A stretch of DNA of 64,000 bases from CAVXHV01 sp963761445 (GTDB taxonomy: Bacteria; Planctomycetota; Planctomycetia; Isosphaerales; Isosphaeraceae): NCBI GenBank assembly GCA_963761445.1, contig CAVXHV010000020.1:1-64000 (forward strand). Reading direction: 5' to 3'. The translations under genes were made by a program, and so were the position numbers. Below the pieces are notes generated by a model. That model made no database searches. It worked only from the letters and a program-made list of their open reading frames with translations, and had not been told where the DNA came from. Shown piece after piece: positions 36,011 to 45,796 of the stretch (position 1 is its first letter; each line of letters starts with the position of its first letter).

Positions 36011-37020
36011 CACCCGATCGCTTCGCTTGCATCACCGATCGCTACCGCCATCTGCGAATCGCCGTCCTCGGCGATTTTTTCCTGGATCGTTACCTGCATA
36101 TCGACCCATCCAAAAATGAAACCTCGATCGAAACCGGCTTGACCGTCTATAACGTGGTCGAGGTCCGCAGCCAGCCAGGCGCCGCCGGCACGATCCTGAG
36201 CAACCTGGTCGCTCTCGGCATCGGCGAGATCCACGCGATCGGCTTCTGCGGCGACGACGGCGAAGGCTATGAGCTCCGCCAGGCGCTCGCCGCCTGCCCC
36301 GGCGTGATTCTCGACGGGTTCCTCACCACCCCATCGCGCCGAACACCGGTCTACTGCAAGCCGCTCCTGATCGAGCCCGGCCGCCCGCCCCGCGAGCTGA
36401 ACCGCCTCGATTCCAAGAACTGGACACCAACGCCCGAAGCGATCGACGCCAACCTGGCCCGCCTCGCGCTGGACCTGGCCCATCGCGTCGATGCCCTGAT
36501 CCTGCTCGACCAGGTCGACCAGCCCGAAACGGGCGTCGTGACCGCACGCGTCAAAGAAGCTGTTCATCGCGCTCGAGAATCCAATCCCAAATGGATCACC
36601 CTGGCCGACAGCCGCCGTGGTCTGGTGGATTTCCCCCCGCTAGGTTTCAAAATGAACGCCGCCGAGCTCGCGCGGATGGCAGGCCAACCGGTTGTCGGAT
36701 TGGGCGCCGTGAAACAGCACGCTGCCAACGTATCCGCCCGCACCGGCCAACCCGTCTTCGTCACACTGGCCGAGCAAGGAATCGTGGGAGCGCACCCATT
36801 CGCCGGCCCCGAGCACGTCCCGGCCCACCCCGTCCGCGGCGAAATCGACATCGTCGGCGCCGGCGACTCCGTGACCGCCAACCTCACATGTGCATTAGCC
36901 TCCGGCGCCACCCACCGCGAAGCGATGGAGCTAGCCATGGCCGCCGCCTCGATCGTCATCCACCAATTAGGAACCACCGGCACCGCCTCACTCCAACAAG
37001 TAGGTCAGGCTTTAGCCTGA
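36007..37020 (+). CDS. PfkB family carbohydrate kinase (RfaE/HldE-like)
   Basis: This 337-residue ribokinase-fold enzyme resembles the kinase domain of heptose-phosphate kinases. Seen: HLRIAVLGDFFLDRYLHIDP, SQPGAAGTILSNLVALGIGE, AIGFCGDDGEGYELRQAL, the long N-terminal lid, WITLADSRRGLVDFPPLGFK, FVTLAEQGIVGAHPF and the anion-hole/catalytic motif IDIVGAGDSVTANLTCALAS. Its ATG overlaps the stop of the preceding gene (ATGA), so translation is coupled. The last codons and the stop lie inside a GTCAGGCTTTAGCCTGAC palindrome, so the C-terminal VGQALA is repeat-encoded and not ancestral. Confidence 0.88.
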   Translation: MTPDRFACITDRYRHLRIAVLGDFFLDRYLHIDPSKNETSIETGLTVYNVVEVRSQPGAAGTILSNLVALGIGEIHAIGFCGDDGEGYELRQALAACPGVILDGFLTTPSRRTPVYCKPLLIEPGRPPRELNRLDSKNWTPTPEAIDANLARLALDLAHRVDALILLDQVDQPETGVVTARVKEAVHRARESNPKWITLADSRRGLVDFPPLGFKMNAAELARMAGQPVVGLGAVKQHAANVSARTGQPVFVTLAEQGIVGAHPFAGPEHVPAHPVRGEIDIVGAGDSVTANLTCALASGATHREAMELAMAAASIVIHQLGTTGTASLQQVGQALA

Positions 37021-37021
37021 C
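37004..37021. repeat. Palindrome GTCAGGCT-TT-AGCCTGAC, copy 1
   Basis: A hairpin with 8-base perfect arms, preceded by GTAG. It contains the stop codon of the PfkB gene. Identical copies lie at 37464-37481 and 43263-43280. Confidence 0.85.
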
Positions 37022-37067
37022 GATTTCTCCCGAGCGCAAGCTTCCCCCTTAAGGGGGGGCCCAGGGC

Positions 37068-37390
37068 GGGCTGTTGAAAACTCGGGATCTAACGAACGAA
37101 GATTTCCCCCGGCGTGTGTTGCACAAGTTTCCCCCCCTTTAGAAGGGGGGGCCAGGGGGGGTCTGTCCTGGCGGCCGCGTACAGAGAGCTGCTCGACCGC
37201 ACCACTCCGACTCCGTATCGTACTCGTACTCGTACTCGTACTCGTACTCGTACTCTTAATCCGGTCCTCCGCCGGAATAATGCAATGCGGCCGCATTCCG
37301 GCGGTCGCCATCACAATACGTTTGCGCAACAGAAAACGCCGAATCGTCAACCTCGAAACTCGCCAATGGAGCCCCGCTTTTCAACACCCC
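37068..37390. mobile_element. MITE copy B, GGGCTGTTGAAAA family, with internal insertion
   Basis: The left end GGGCTGTTGAAAACTCGG and right end CTTTTCAACACCCC match the ends of copy C. The CCCCCCTTTAGAAGGGGGG palindrome and the GCGCAACAGAAAACGCCGAA interior are shared. It is about 130 bases longer than copies A and C because of inserted sequence that includes the CGTACT microsatellite at 37218-37255. Non-coding. Confidence 0.75.
37218..37255. repeat. Hexanucleotide microsatellite (TACTCG)n
   Basis: Six tandem TACTCG/CGTACT units inside MITE copy B. Such short tandem repeats expand by slippage. No coding role. Confidence 0.85.
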
Positions 37391-37463
37391 AGGGCCAGGG
37401 GGGGTCGAGTGCGGACGCCTACAAAATCTCCCGATTATCAAGCCCAGAACCCCGTCAAAGTAC

Positions 37464-37481
37464 GTCAGGCTTTAGCCTGAC
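37464..37481. repeat. Palindrome GTCAGGCT-TT-AGCCTGAC, copy 2
   Basis: Identical to copy 1. The minus-strand stop TAA (37472-37474) of the large DUF11 surface protein lies within it, so the last residues GRGSG* are partly repeat-encoded. Confidence 0.85.
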
Positions 37482-40400
37482 CCCCGTCCCCCAGATTGTC
37501 TCGATGCGGTGCGCACGTCCGCAACCGCCGCCGCCCCACTCACCCGCACAAGCGGCGGCGGCCCCAGCGGCAAACCTGGCGAGAACGGATACCGCTGAAT
37601 CTGGAACGGCGGGCTCTTGAGCGTCACGCCGCACATTTCCGAACTGGCCCAGCCCGTAAAACGAATAGCCCAGATAGGCCCGGCCTGTGCCGTGCTTACC
37701 CTGCTTGACACTGCCGCTAACAACCGTGCGGTGTGGCACCTCGCCCACGAGCACAAGCCGCTGCCCTACCCCCGAGCCGGTGAGCAGGTCCTGGAGGTAC
37801 CCACCCCCCTTGACGCCGAAAGAAACCTGGTTTCCGCCCGCATCCGTGTATTTGAGGTTCGTGCCCTGCGCAATCGAGCGCAGTGAAATTCGTCCCGATC
37901 TGCCCGGCCCCAGCGCCGGCCAGCTCGGTGCCGCCCCCATTGGTGATTCCACCCGCCGTCCCCTTGAGCAGCAAGCTGTAAAACTGATTGATCCCCAGTG
38001 GCTGAGTGGGCACCAGCGTAACCGTGAAGTTCGACGGGTCGTACACCGGCGGCTCGATAGCCAGCGGCTTGTCGTGCTGTGTGCTGAACGTACCCTTCTT
38101 GCCCACCCCGGCCAGCTCGAAATTGGCCGGGTTGTCGGCAGTAGCGACCGCGAGCGGCTCGTTGAAGCTGATGACCAGGCTCGTGATCGATCGCGCAGTC
38201 CCCGTCCACTGCACGGCCGAGACCATCGGCACCGTGGTGTTCGGGTCGGTGTCCTGGATCGTCAAGGTCGCTTTGCTCAATGCCCCCAGAGCCGCGCCCC
38301 CGGTCGGATCGCTGATAGCAAGCCCCACCAGCTCGTTGTGGTCATCGTACGGATCGGCCAGCACCGGCACCTTGATCGTCTCCCGCGCCACGCCCGCCGG
38401 AAACACGACGGTCTGAGCGACCGGTGTATAATCGAGGCCCGCGGTCGCGGTCATCGGAACCGTCGTGAAATTGACCGACACCTGCCCACGCAGCCCGTCC
38501 GTCCGAATCACGGTGATCGTCGCAAAGCCGGCGGTTTCGGGCACTTCGTAGCCGGCCGCGGTGAATTGCAAGTCCCCCGGCTGATCTTCGACAGTCGTCT
38601 GCAAAGTGTTTGTGGCCGCGCTCGCCGTTTCGTTGAATCCGGCGGCCGAGGCGGTGACGGTCGCATTGAGCGTTCCAACCGCATCCTGCTGCGGTGTGAC
38701 CACCATGGTGACCGTCACAGTCGAGCCGACCGCAAGGTTGCCGATGTCGGCGACCAGGTTCGATCCCTCTTGTTCGACGGTCCCAGTCAAATCGATCGGG
38801 CTCGACGGTATGGTCCAGGACCCCGTTGCAAATGTGGTGAACGCCGGCATCGGCAGAGTCACTGTCAAACCGGTCGCCGGCGACGGCCCGTGGTTGATGA
38901 CCGCCGCCTTGTACGTGAGCTTGCTGCCGTACGTGACGGCCGCCGGTGCGTCGGTGAACTGCGTGATCGCCAGGTCCGAGACGGGAAGGATCGGCGTCGA
39001 CAGCGTCGCCGTGTTCGGGCTTGCGTCGAACTCGTTGTTCGTGACCTTCACAAGATTGACCAGCGGCGAGTCGGCAACCGCACTCAAAGTCGGCACCACC
39101 GTGATAAACAGCGTGACGGACTCATCGACGTTGAGTGCACCGAAGTCCGCGGTCACCTGACCGCCTGCGATCGAGGCATCCACCCCCGGCACCGACGTCG
39201 TGGCCATCACGCTCGAGCTGATGTCGGAAGGAAGTGTATCGGTCAGCACCACGCCGGTGGCGTTCGACGGGCCGCTGTTCGTCGCCGTGATCGTGTACTT
39301 CAGGTTCCCATCGACGTAATTCGGGCCGGTCGTCGCCGTCATCTGAAGCCCGATCGCCGTCACGGCCGTAACCGTCGTCTGCACCGACGCCGAGTCCTCG
39401 AGGTTGGCGTTGATCGGCGACGAGATGACGGCGCTGTTCGTGATCGAACCGGTCCCCGTGCCGGCCGCAAGCGCGGTGGGCGTCACCACGATCAAAAACG
39501 TGTCGCCTGGCGCCGCGGTGTCCACCGGCAAGGTCAGCATACCTCCGGACGGAATCGCTCCGCCCGTGGCCGACACAAACATCACGTTGGCCGGCAGTGT
39601 GTCGGTCACGACCGCGTCCGGGTCGGGCGACGGCCCAGTGTTGCTCGCCGTGATCGTGTACGTCACGTCGCTGCCCACACCGACCGAGCCCGGCGCCCCC
39701 GACATGGTGATCGAAAGGTCGCTCACCGGCGCCACGGGCACCTCGCTCATCGCCGTATTCGGGTCCGAATCGAACTCGTTGTTGTTCACCGTCGCGGTGT
39801 CGACCAGCGGCGAATCAGTCACCGCCGCAAGCGTCGGCACAACGGTGATCGTCATGCTAACCGAATCATTGAGGTCGACCTCGCCGAAGCTCGCGGTCAC
39901 CTGCCCACCGGAGACTTGAGCACTCACACCGGGTACCGAGGTCATCGCGGTCACGGTTGCGCCGATGTCCGAAGGCAGCGTGTCGGTGAGCACCACGCCG
40001 GTGGCATTCGACGGACCGTTGTTGGTGGCCGTGACCGTGTACGTCAGGTACTGGCCCTCCTGGGCCGTTGCGGGCTGCGCCGTGACCTGGAGCACGATCG
40101 CTGTCGAGGCCATCACCGTCGTCGACGTCGAGGCCGAATTCTGCGTGTTGGTGTTGTACTCTCCGGTGATGACCGCGTTATTCATGATCGAGGCACTACC
40201 GGAGCCGGCCGCCGCGGCCGTGGGGGTCACGACGATGTTCACGCTGGTTGTGGAATTCGAAGCCAGGCTGCCCAGCGGCAGCGTCAAAACGCCGCCTGAC
40301 GGCATCGCCCCGCCGGTGGCCGAATCGAAGGTCACGTTGGCCGGCAGCGTGTCGTTGACGACCGCGTCCGGGTCGGTCGACGGCCCGGTATTGGTCGCTT

Positions 40401-40965
40401 CGATCGTGTACATCAATTTGCTGCCAACGTAGACGGGGTCGGGCGCGCCCGACATCGTGATCGACAGGTCGCTCATTGGAACAGGGTTGACCGTCGTCGT
40501 CACCGCGGGGGGCGAGTTGTTCCCCTCGTCAGGATCATAAGTGCTGCTGGAAATGAAGGCACCGTCAATGATCTGGGGAACCGCCGCGGCGTCGGGCACG
40601 ACAGTGATCGTCACCGTGGCCATTGCGCCCGCGGCGAGAATACCGAGGTCCGCCGTGACCTCACCGTTCGCAACCGTGGCCGTCACGCCGGTAACGGACG
40701 TGTACGCCGTCACGGCCGAAGTGATATCGAGTGGCAGCGTATCGGTCACGACAACCTCGTCCGCGTCCGAAGGACCAGCGTTCGTCGCGACCAATGTGTA
40801 AGTGACGGAATCGCCGACCGTGACCGAGCTCGCCGGTCCCGCCAGCGAAAGTGCGACGTCGGCCGCGGGATCGATCGTGGTCGTCAGCGAGGCCGAGTTG
40901 TTGTTCGGGTTGGGGTCGTTGCTACCCTGCGTGGTGACCGTCGCCTGATCGATGATCTGGGGTAC
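37472..40965 (-). CDS. LEPR-XLL/DUF11 surface protein, C-terminal part (frameshifted)
   Basis: This continues the protein that starts at 43072. It consists of about six DUF11 repeats, each with the pattern 'VTYTITATNTGPSxxxxVVxDTLPxxV' and 'GxLTxxxGxLxxxxxxxxxIxVxPT'. A Calx-beta domain follows (YEVPETAGFATITVIRTDGL, TATAGLDYTPVAQTVVFPAG), then an Ig-like block (LVISFNEPLAVATADNPANF; YSLLLKGTAGGITNGGGTEL). Shifts near 37885 and 37630 interrupt the tail; the conserved sequence continues ISLRSIAQGTNLKYTDAGGN, GYSFYGLGQFGN, then VTLKSPPFQIQRYPFSPGLP to a stop at 37472. The open frame 37717-40794 covers most of it. Such repeats build rod-like extracellular proteins. Confidence 0.85.
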
Positions 40966-43072
40966 TGCGAGCGGCAGTCGGCACGACTGTGATGGTGAGC
41001 GTCGCCGTGGTGTTCATCGCCATCGCTCCGAAATTGGCGGTCACCGTGTTCCCGGAAACGGTCGCCATGACGCCGGCGACCGACGTGCTCGCCATCACGG
41101 TCGGCCCGATGTTCGCCGGCAGCGTATCGGTCACCGTCACGCCCTGAGCAGTCCCCGGCCCGCTCGCCGTGGCCGTCACCATATACGTCAGCTTGCTGCC
41201 GGCATACGCCGCTGAAGTCGGCGTTGACGTGATCGCGACGCCCACGTCGGCACTGGCCACCGGAATGATGTCCTGTGAAAACTCGGACGTGTTGCCCAGC
41301 GGGTCGGTCGCCGTGGCCGAGACAACCCACCCGGCCGGAACCGCAGTGTTCAGTGTGGCGTTGATGGCTGCGTTGTAGTTCGCTCCGGTCGCAACCATCG
41401 TGCTGCCGAGATAGAGCTCGCCCTGTCCGTATCCCGAGGTATCAGCCGTGGCGCTCGCGAAAAACTGGACGAGATAAGACGTGCTGGCCGACGCATTCAG
41501 CGTGCCGATGATCTCGGTCGATGTGGCCGCGGACGTCGCCGCCGTCAAGACCGGATAGTTCTGGTAGTCATTCGGCGCAGGTAGGGTGAAGCCTTGTTCG
41601 TCAAGATGGTTCGGAGTCGGCCCGTTGCCCAGGTTGATGCCCAGGTCGGTGTTATCGTAGATCGAGTTGGAAACAAAGGAATTGTGATCAAGATTGCCGC
41701 CAACGAAAATCCCTGAGCCTCCGTTGAACGCGATCACATTGGCGGCGCCCGCGGCGGTGCCGCCGATCGTGACGTCGTCAGATCCAATGTCAACGCCGCG
41801 GTCCACATTGCCGAGGTTGTCGCCAAAGGAGTCGGTGCCGATGTAGTTGCCCAGAACGACCGTTCCGTTGGCCGGGCCGACCGTGAAGTTTAGTCCATCA
41901 GCGCCGTTGCCCGAGATAACGTTCGCCGCGCGTGCGACCGTGCCCCCGATCGTGCAGTCGGTCGGGCCGGCGATCCGGAGGCCGTGGCTCTTGTTCGGCA
42001 GCGCACGCCTGCCGGTGATGTCCACCCCGATCAGGTTCCCCTCGATCAGCTCAGCCGTGGAGCCCAGCACAAAACAATTGATCCCGCCCCCGTTATTGCC
42101 TGAGATCAGGTTGCCGGCCCCATTGACCGTCCCGCCGATCGTGGCATAGGACGCGTTGGTGAAATTCAAGCCGTTGTTGTTACCCAGGGCCACCATACCC
42201 GTCGAATCAGTGCCGAGATAGTTCCCCTCCACCAGCGAGTCGATACCGGTTCCCAGCGAGATCCCATCTCCCGAGTTACCAGAGATGATGTTTCGCGCAA
42301 GCGCCGTGGTGCCGCCGATCGTCGTGTTGTTGGCGCCATTCTGAAAGATGCCGTTGCTGCCGTTCCCGAGCGCGCTCGTGCCCCCCGCCACGAGGCCGAT
42401 GATGTTTCCCTCGATGAGTGTCCCGATGGCGTCGTCGTTGTTTGAGCCGGGCGCCAGCTCGATGCCATTTTGTGCGTTGCCCGAAATGACGTTCTGGCTC
42501 CCGGCGATCGTACCTCCGATCGTCGTATCCGCCGAACCAAAGAGCTCGATGCCTGTCCCATTGGCCGTGGCATGCGCGCCGTCGGCCGTTCCAACGTAAC
42601 ATCCCTCAATCAAATCGTTCGCGCCCCCGGTCAGCTCGATCCCTGTCCCCGGGCAGCCGACAATCGCCACGTCCTTGATCGTGAAAGATCCCCCCGTGTC
42701 ATCGAGGACCGAGGAAGAGGAAGATAGGCTCGACCCATTGATCACGATCTGCGGTGGTCCTGAGGTATTGTTCTGCGTCGTGCCGTCGATGAGGACGGAA
42801 TTGGTGATCGCGGGCAATGGTGAGCCCAGGTTGATCGTCTGCACCCCCGTTCCGGAAATCGCGAATTTGATGGTGTCGGCGCTTGAGTCACCATTGACCT
42901 GGGTGATCGCCCACCGCAGCGAGCCCATGCTCGTGTTGTCGCTCGTATCGGTGACGGTATACGCTGTGAGCAGCTCACGAGGCTCGAGCCACTCGAGCCG
43001 GAACCTCGCCTGTGTCGTCCTGCGGAGAGTGCGAGTCCTGGAACGCCCGGTTCCAATGGCCGCTTTGCGCAT
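40922..43072 (-). CDS. LEPR-XLL/DUF11 surface protein, N-terminal part
   Basis: From ATG 43072 the protein begins MRKAAIGTGRSRTRTLRR and RLEWLEPRELLTAYTVTDTS, the LEPR-XLL motif that marks planctomycete exported surface proteins. It continues with a CSLREAI-like start (SLRWAITQVNGDSSADTIKF) and a right-handed beta-helix of repeated GNxISGNxxxGI turns (NVISGNAQNGIELAPG; NIISGNSGDGISLGTG; NLISGNNGGGINCF). An Ig-like and a first DUF11 domain follow (SKLTYMVTATASGPGTAQGV). Near 40965, in TITVVPTA, the frame shifts; the correct continuation AVPQIIDQATVTTQ lies in the frame of the C-terminal part. An ATG at 43147 is in frame but adds non-conserved residues. Full length is about 1,870 residues, probably cell-surface adhesion or envelope. 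Confidence 0.85.
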   Translation of the reverse strand: MRKAAIGTGRSRTRTLRRTTQARFRLEWLEPRELLTAYTVTDTSDNTSMGSLRWAITQVNGDSSADTIKFAISGTGVQTINLGSPLPAITNSVLIDGTTQNNTSGPPQIVINGSSLSSSSSVLDDTGGSFTIKDVAIVGCPGTGIELTGGANDLIEGCYVGTADGAHATANGTGIELFGSADTTIGGTIAGSQNVISGNAQNGIELAPGSNNDDAIGTLIEGNIIGLVAGGTSALGNGSNGIFQNGANNTTIGGTTALARNIISGNSGDGISLGTGIDSLVEGNYLGTDSTGMVALGNNNGLNFTNASYATIGGTVNGAGNLISGNNGGGINCFVLGSTAELIEGNLIGVDITGRRALPNKSHGLRIAGPTDCTIGGTVARAANVISGNGADGLNFTVGPANGTVVLGNYIGTDSFGDNLGNVDRGVDIGSDDVTIGGTAAGAANVIAFNGGSGIFVGGNLDHNSFVSNSIYDNTDLGINLGNGPTPNHLDEQGFTLPAPNDYQNYPVLTAATSAATSTEIIGTLNASASTSYLVQFFASATADTSGYGQGELYLGSTMVATGANYNAAINATLNTAVPAGWVVSATATDPLGNTSEFSQDIIPVASADVGVAITSTPTSAAYAGSKLTYMVTATASGPGTAQGVTVTDTLPANIGPTVMASTSVAGVMATVSGNTVTANFGAMAMNTTATLTITVVPTAARSTPDHRSGDGHHAG

Positions 43073-43262
43073 GGCAATTCGTCCTCTCGTGCGAGCGAAT
43101 GGTGCAACCCCGAAGTTGTTAGTCGACCCCTTGCTGCGGCAGCTCACCCGGCTCTTGGTGATGTCATCAACGTCACCGACCGCGAGTCGATGACATCCAG
43201 ATTATCACACCGAAATACCTGAGGAAAGCGATTGGAGTCAAGCCTCTCGCGACGGGGTGTAG

Positions 43263-43280
43263 GTCAGGCTTTAGCCTGAC
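43263..43280. repeat. Palindrome GTCAGGCT-TT-AGCCTGAC, copy 3
   Basis: Identical to copies 1 and 2, preceded by GTAG. With copy 2 it brackets the large surface protein gene, upstream of its start. Confidence 0.85.
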
Positions 43281-43504
43281 GATTGCCCAACTGAAGTACC
43301 TCAGGCCAGACGTAAAAGCTTCCGAACCGGAAGCAATCAATGAATCTCCGATCAGCTATCAACAAAAACCTTGGTTGTGACCAGGAATTGGCTGGTGAGG
43401 CCCACAGGCCCGATTGCGGAGTTATACCGAAGCGCTTGCGCAACAGCCGCGGATCTCGGCCCAGACCGCCACAACCGGCCAAAAATCGACGGAAGTGAAC
43501 CTCG

Positions 43505-43790
43505 GCTAAAGATAGTGAACAACAAGGGCGTCGAGCTGTGCCATTTTTCCGCGTCTATCTGCCACTTTTTTTCGGCATCGCCCGACCACGCGCATGCCAG
43601 TTCTTATGCTCTTGTGCCGATTGGACATGCGGCGCGCTGTCTCCGCCACCGATGACCGTCGCGCACCGCGAAAAGTGGCAAAAAGTGGCAGGTTTTCGGC
43701 CCTATTTTCAGCATCTGTGCACTGGTGTAAATTCTCGCCTGTTACCGGCGGTCGGTGGCCGCCGTCTGTTGAGTGTTCATCCGTCTTCAG
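43505..43790. repeat. Dispersed non-coding repeat, member 1 of a diverged pair
   Basis: The order AAAGATAGTGAACAACAAG, GCCACTTTTT, AAAAGTGGCAAAAAGTGGCA and CTGGTGTAAATTC matches the region at 44318-44600 (AAAGATACTGAACAACACC, GCACTTTTTGGCACTTTTTG, CCGGTGTAAATCG). The two copies are too diverged to align end to end by eye. It overlaps spurious open frames on both strands. No protein is recognisable. Confidence 0.5.
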
Positions 43791-43799
43791 AATGACTGA

Positions 43800-44140
43800 A
43801 CTAGGAATCATGACCTGTTTTCGTGAAGAGTGGATAGGCATGAGCGAGGAAGTGAGGGTGTCCCCCGCGCACCGCAGCATCGCGCCGCCTCTCGCTTCTA
43901 CGTATAATATGTGACGAGTTTTAGAGATCGGCAACAAAAGAGTTCCAAAAAAGTACAATCACTCAATCGATACGGCTGCGAGATAACAAGATACGGGTAT
44001 GAGTGATTTCTTGGTTAATTGTGAACGCATAGCATTTTTCCCCCACAATTTGTCATGGGAGAGTTGCCGCCGCAGGCGCCGGAGGCCGTGTGGGACATGC
44101 CGCCGCAGCCGATGGTGGTGCGCGCCCCGACCCTGGTCGA
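43800..44140. other. Stretch without a recognised feature
   Basis: Between the dispersed repeat and the GGTCTC repeats I see only short open frames without domains or ribosome binding sites. The part around 43900-44040 is AT-richer than average. Confidence 0.4.
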
Positions 44141-44144
44141 TTGC

Positions 44145-44260
44145 GTTGTTCGGCGCGGGTCTCGGGCACCCGAAGGGTCGCCGCCGTCCGCTCGACCGAA
44201 GGTCTGCCGTTCGGCGCGGGTCTCTGATCCCGCCGTCCGCCCGACCGAAGGTCTCCGATT
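44145..44260. repeat. GGTCTCGGGCACCCGAAGG repeats, first cluster
   Basis: CGGCGCGGGTCTCGGGCACC followed by CGAAGGGTCGCCGCCGTCCG and GACCGAAGGTCT occurs at 44150 and again, shortened, at 44210. Further copies are at 44616 (split by MITE copy C) and 44880. The GGGC/ACCCGAAGGGT core can fold on itself. A short relative lies at 34820. Confidence 0.75.
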
Positions 44261-44317
44261 TTCCTCCTTCCTGCGCCCTCCGCCCTGATTTCATCCCTCC
44301 GTCCTCTCTCTAAAGAT

Positions 44318-44600
44318 ACTGAACAACACCCGCGTTCCACAGTGCCAGTTTTCGGGCCAGTGATGGCGCGAGGCTTTTGAATCGCTGCGACACGCACGCC
44401 TCATCTCCGATCCATTGATTTATGTTCGACTTACAGATCGCTCGCCGTGCCGTGGACGCCCTGTTTCGGATTGCACTTTTTGGCACTTTTTGGCACTCCT
44501 GGAGGAGAATTCCGACATCCGTACACCGGTGTAAATCGACCGCAGATCGAAGCCGTTTTGGATGCATTCCGGTTCTCGGCCTGAAAGGCCACGACCTACC
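44318..44600. repeat. Dispersed non-coding repeat, member 2 of a diverged pair
   Basis: This is the partner of 43505-43790: same order of AAAGATACTGAACAAC, the doubled CACTTTTTGG motif and ACACCGGTGTAAAT. It ends at the next GGTCTC repeat cluster. Non-coding. Confidence 0.5.
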
Positions 44601-44641
44601 AACCCAACGCTGTTCGGCGCGGGTCTCGGGCACCCGAAGGG

Positions 44642-44836
44642 TGGGCTGTTGAAAATTTGCGATCTAGCGAACGATGATTTCCCCCCGCGTGTGTTGCGCC
44701 GAGTTTCCCCCCCTTTAGAAGGGGGGGCCAGGGGGGGTGCATCGCGGTGGCCACCGCAACGCAACCGTCGCGCAACAAAAAGCGCCAAATTGTTCACGGC
44801 GAAATTCATCAACAAGGCCCAATTTTCAACAGCCCA
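44642..44836. mobile_element. MITE copy C with perfect terminal inverted repeats and target duplication
   Basis: Left end TGGGCTGTTGAAAATT, right end AATTTTCAACAGCCCA: perfect 16-base inverted repeats. The element is flanked on both sides by CCCGAAGGG (44633-44641 and 44837-44845), a 9-base direct duplication. It is inserted into a copy of the GGTCTC repeat, whose two halves continue on either side. The interior has the CCCCCCTTTAGAAGGGGGG palindrome and no open frame. It must be mobilised in trans by a DDE-type transposase with matching ends, not present in this window. Confidence 0.88.
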
Positions 44837-44859
44837 CCCGAAGGGTCGCCGCCGTCCGC

Positions 44860-44945
44860 CCGACCGAAGGTCTGCTGTTCGGCGCGGGTCTCGGGCACCC
44901 GAAGGGTCGCCGCCGTCTGCCCGACCGAAGGTCTCCGATTTTCCT
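44860..44945. repeat. GGTCTCGGGCACCCGAAGG repeats, second cluster
   Basis: Downstream half of the repeat split by the MITE (from 44837), then a complete unit at 44878-44932 ending CCGACCGAAGGTCTCCGATT. The end CCGATTTTCCT is shared with the first cluster at 44247. Confidence 0.7.
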
Positions 44946-45474
44946 TCGCCCTCCGTCCTGCTCCGGATTGGGTTCGTTCGCGAATTCCAGCCACGTTGTC
45001 AAGTGCCAGTTCGTTTTCGTGTTCTGATCCAATCATAATTCCAGCCTCATCTTATGCATTTTCAGCCACCTGATTCGATTGGGTTCGTTTGTCTTCCAAC
45101 CTGCGGTTTGCTCCTGGCGCCCAGCCTGGCTGGCACGCCCTGGAAGGGCAATGAAATGACGTGTTCGCGACCTGGCGTTCAATGGTTGAAGCTCGCAGAT
45201 TGACGATAGAAATCGGGCATCCGACGATGAATACCCCGCCTACAAGAATGATCTGCAAAAGCTACGATCCAGTTGCCAGAAGAAACAAGAATTCCTTCGT
45301 TCCGAGTGCAGGAACCCGCGTCCAAACGCTCTACAAAATGCTCAAATGAGTTGCCAAAAATCGCAAAGAATTCGGCTCTCGTGCTCAACCGAGATCAGAT
45401 TCTGTCGATCGTAGGACGTGGCGAAAAAAATGGCATCCGAACGTGGCGAAGTCGCCTCGAACGAGCACCACTCC

Positions 45475-45615
45475 GAGCCCCGGCACGGGGCGACATCACG
45501 TAGCCCGGGGTGTGAACCCCGGGAATGGTGTGAGCCCCGGGAACAAAGATCTCGCCGCCGGTCCAATCTCCAAGCCCCGGCACGGGGCGACATCACATAG
45601 CCCGGGGTGTGAGCG
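45475..45615. repeat. CCCCGGCACGGGGCGACATCAC repeats, two units
   Basis: AGCCCCGGCACGGGGCGACA followed by TCACGTAGCCCGGGGTGTGA occurs at 45475-45530 and 45571-45613, with a connecting ACCCCGGGAATGG/GAGCCCCGGGAAC hairpin. It is a dispersed intergenic palindrome type. It abuts the DUF6165-like remnant. Confidence 0.75.
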
Positions 45616-45624
45616 CTACCGACT

Positions 45625-45785
45625 CCGAATAGGAATTCTCCTCGACGATCCGCGACCCCAGCAGCTCATTGATCTTCCGCTTGATAGCGGCCCGCTGGTC
45701 ATTGCTCTTATGCACCGACCGCGCCAGCTCGACGAACCTCGCCCCAAAGCGCCGCGCGAGAAGCTTAGACTGGTTGCCTGAACTG
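45625..45785 (-). pseudogene. C-terminal fragment of a DUF6165-like protein
   Basis: The minus strand from about 45783 reads FGARFVELARSVHKSNDQRA and AIKRKINELLGSRIVEENSY. This resembles the C-terminus of DUF6165 proteins (FxxLARxVxxxNDxRAxIKxxINxLLGSxIxEEKSY). No start is present, and the end runs into the CCCCGG repeat. It is truncated on both sides. Confidence 0.55.
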
Positions 45786-45796
45786 CCATAAACGGA

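Noticed and set aside
32370..36013. Long minus-strand open frames opposite the amidohydrolase, HAD and 34.9-kb genes
   Set aside because: Codon-position GC bias keeps the antisense frames open; plus-strand products have conserved motifs.
43505..43958. Coding genes suggested by open frames on both strands around 43.5-43.9 kb
   Set aside because: The sequence is a diverged repeat related to 44.3-44.6 kb, with no consistent protein pattern between the two copies.
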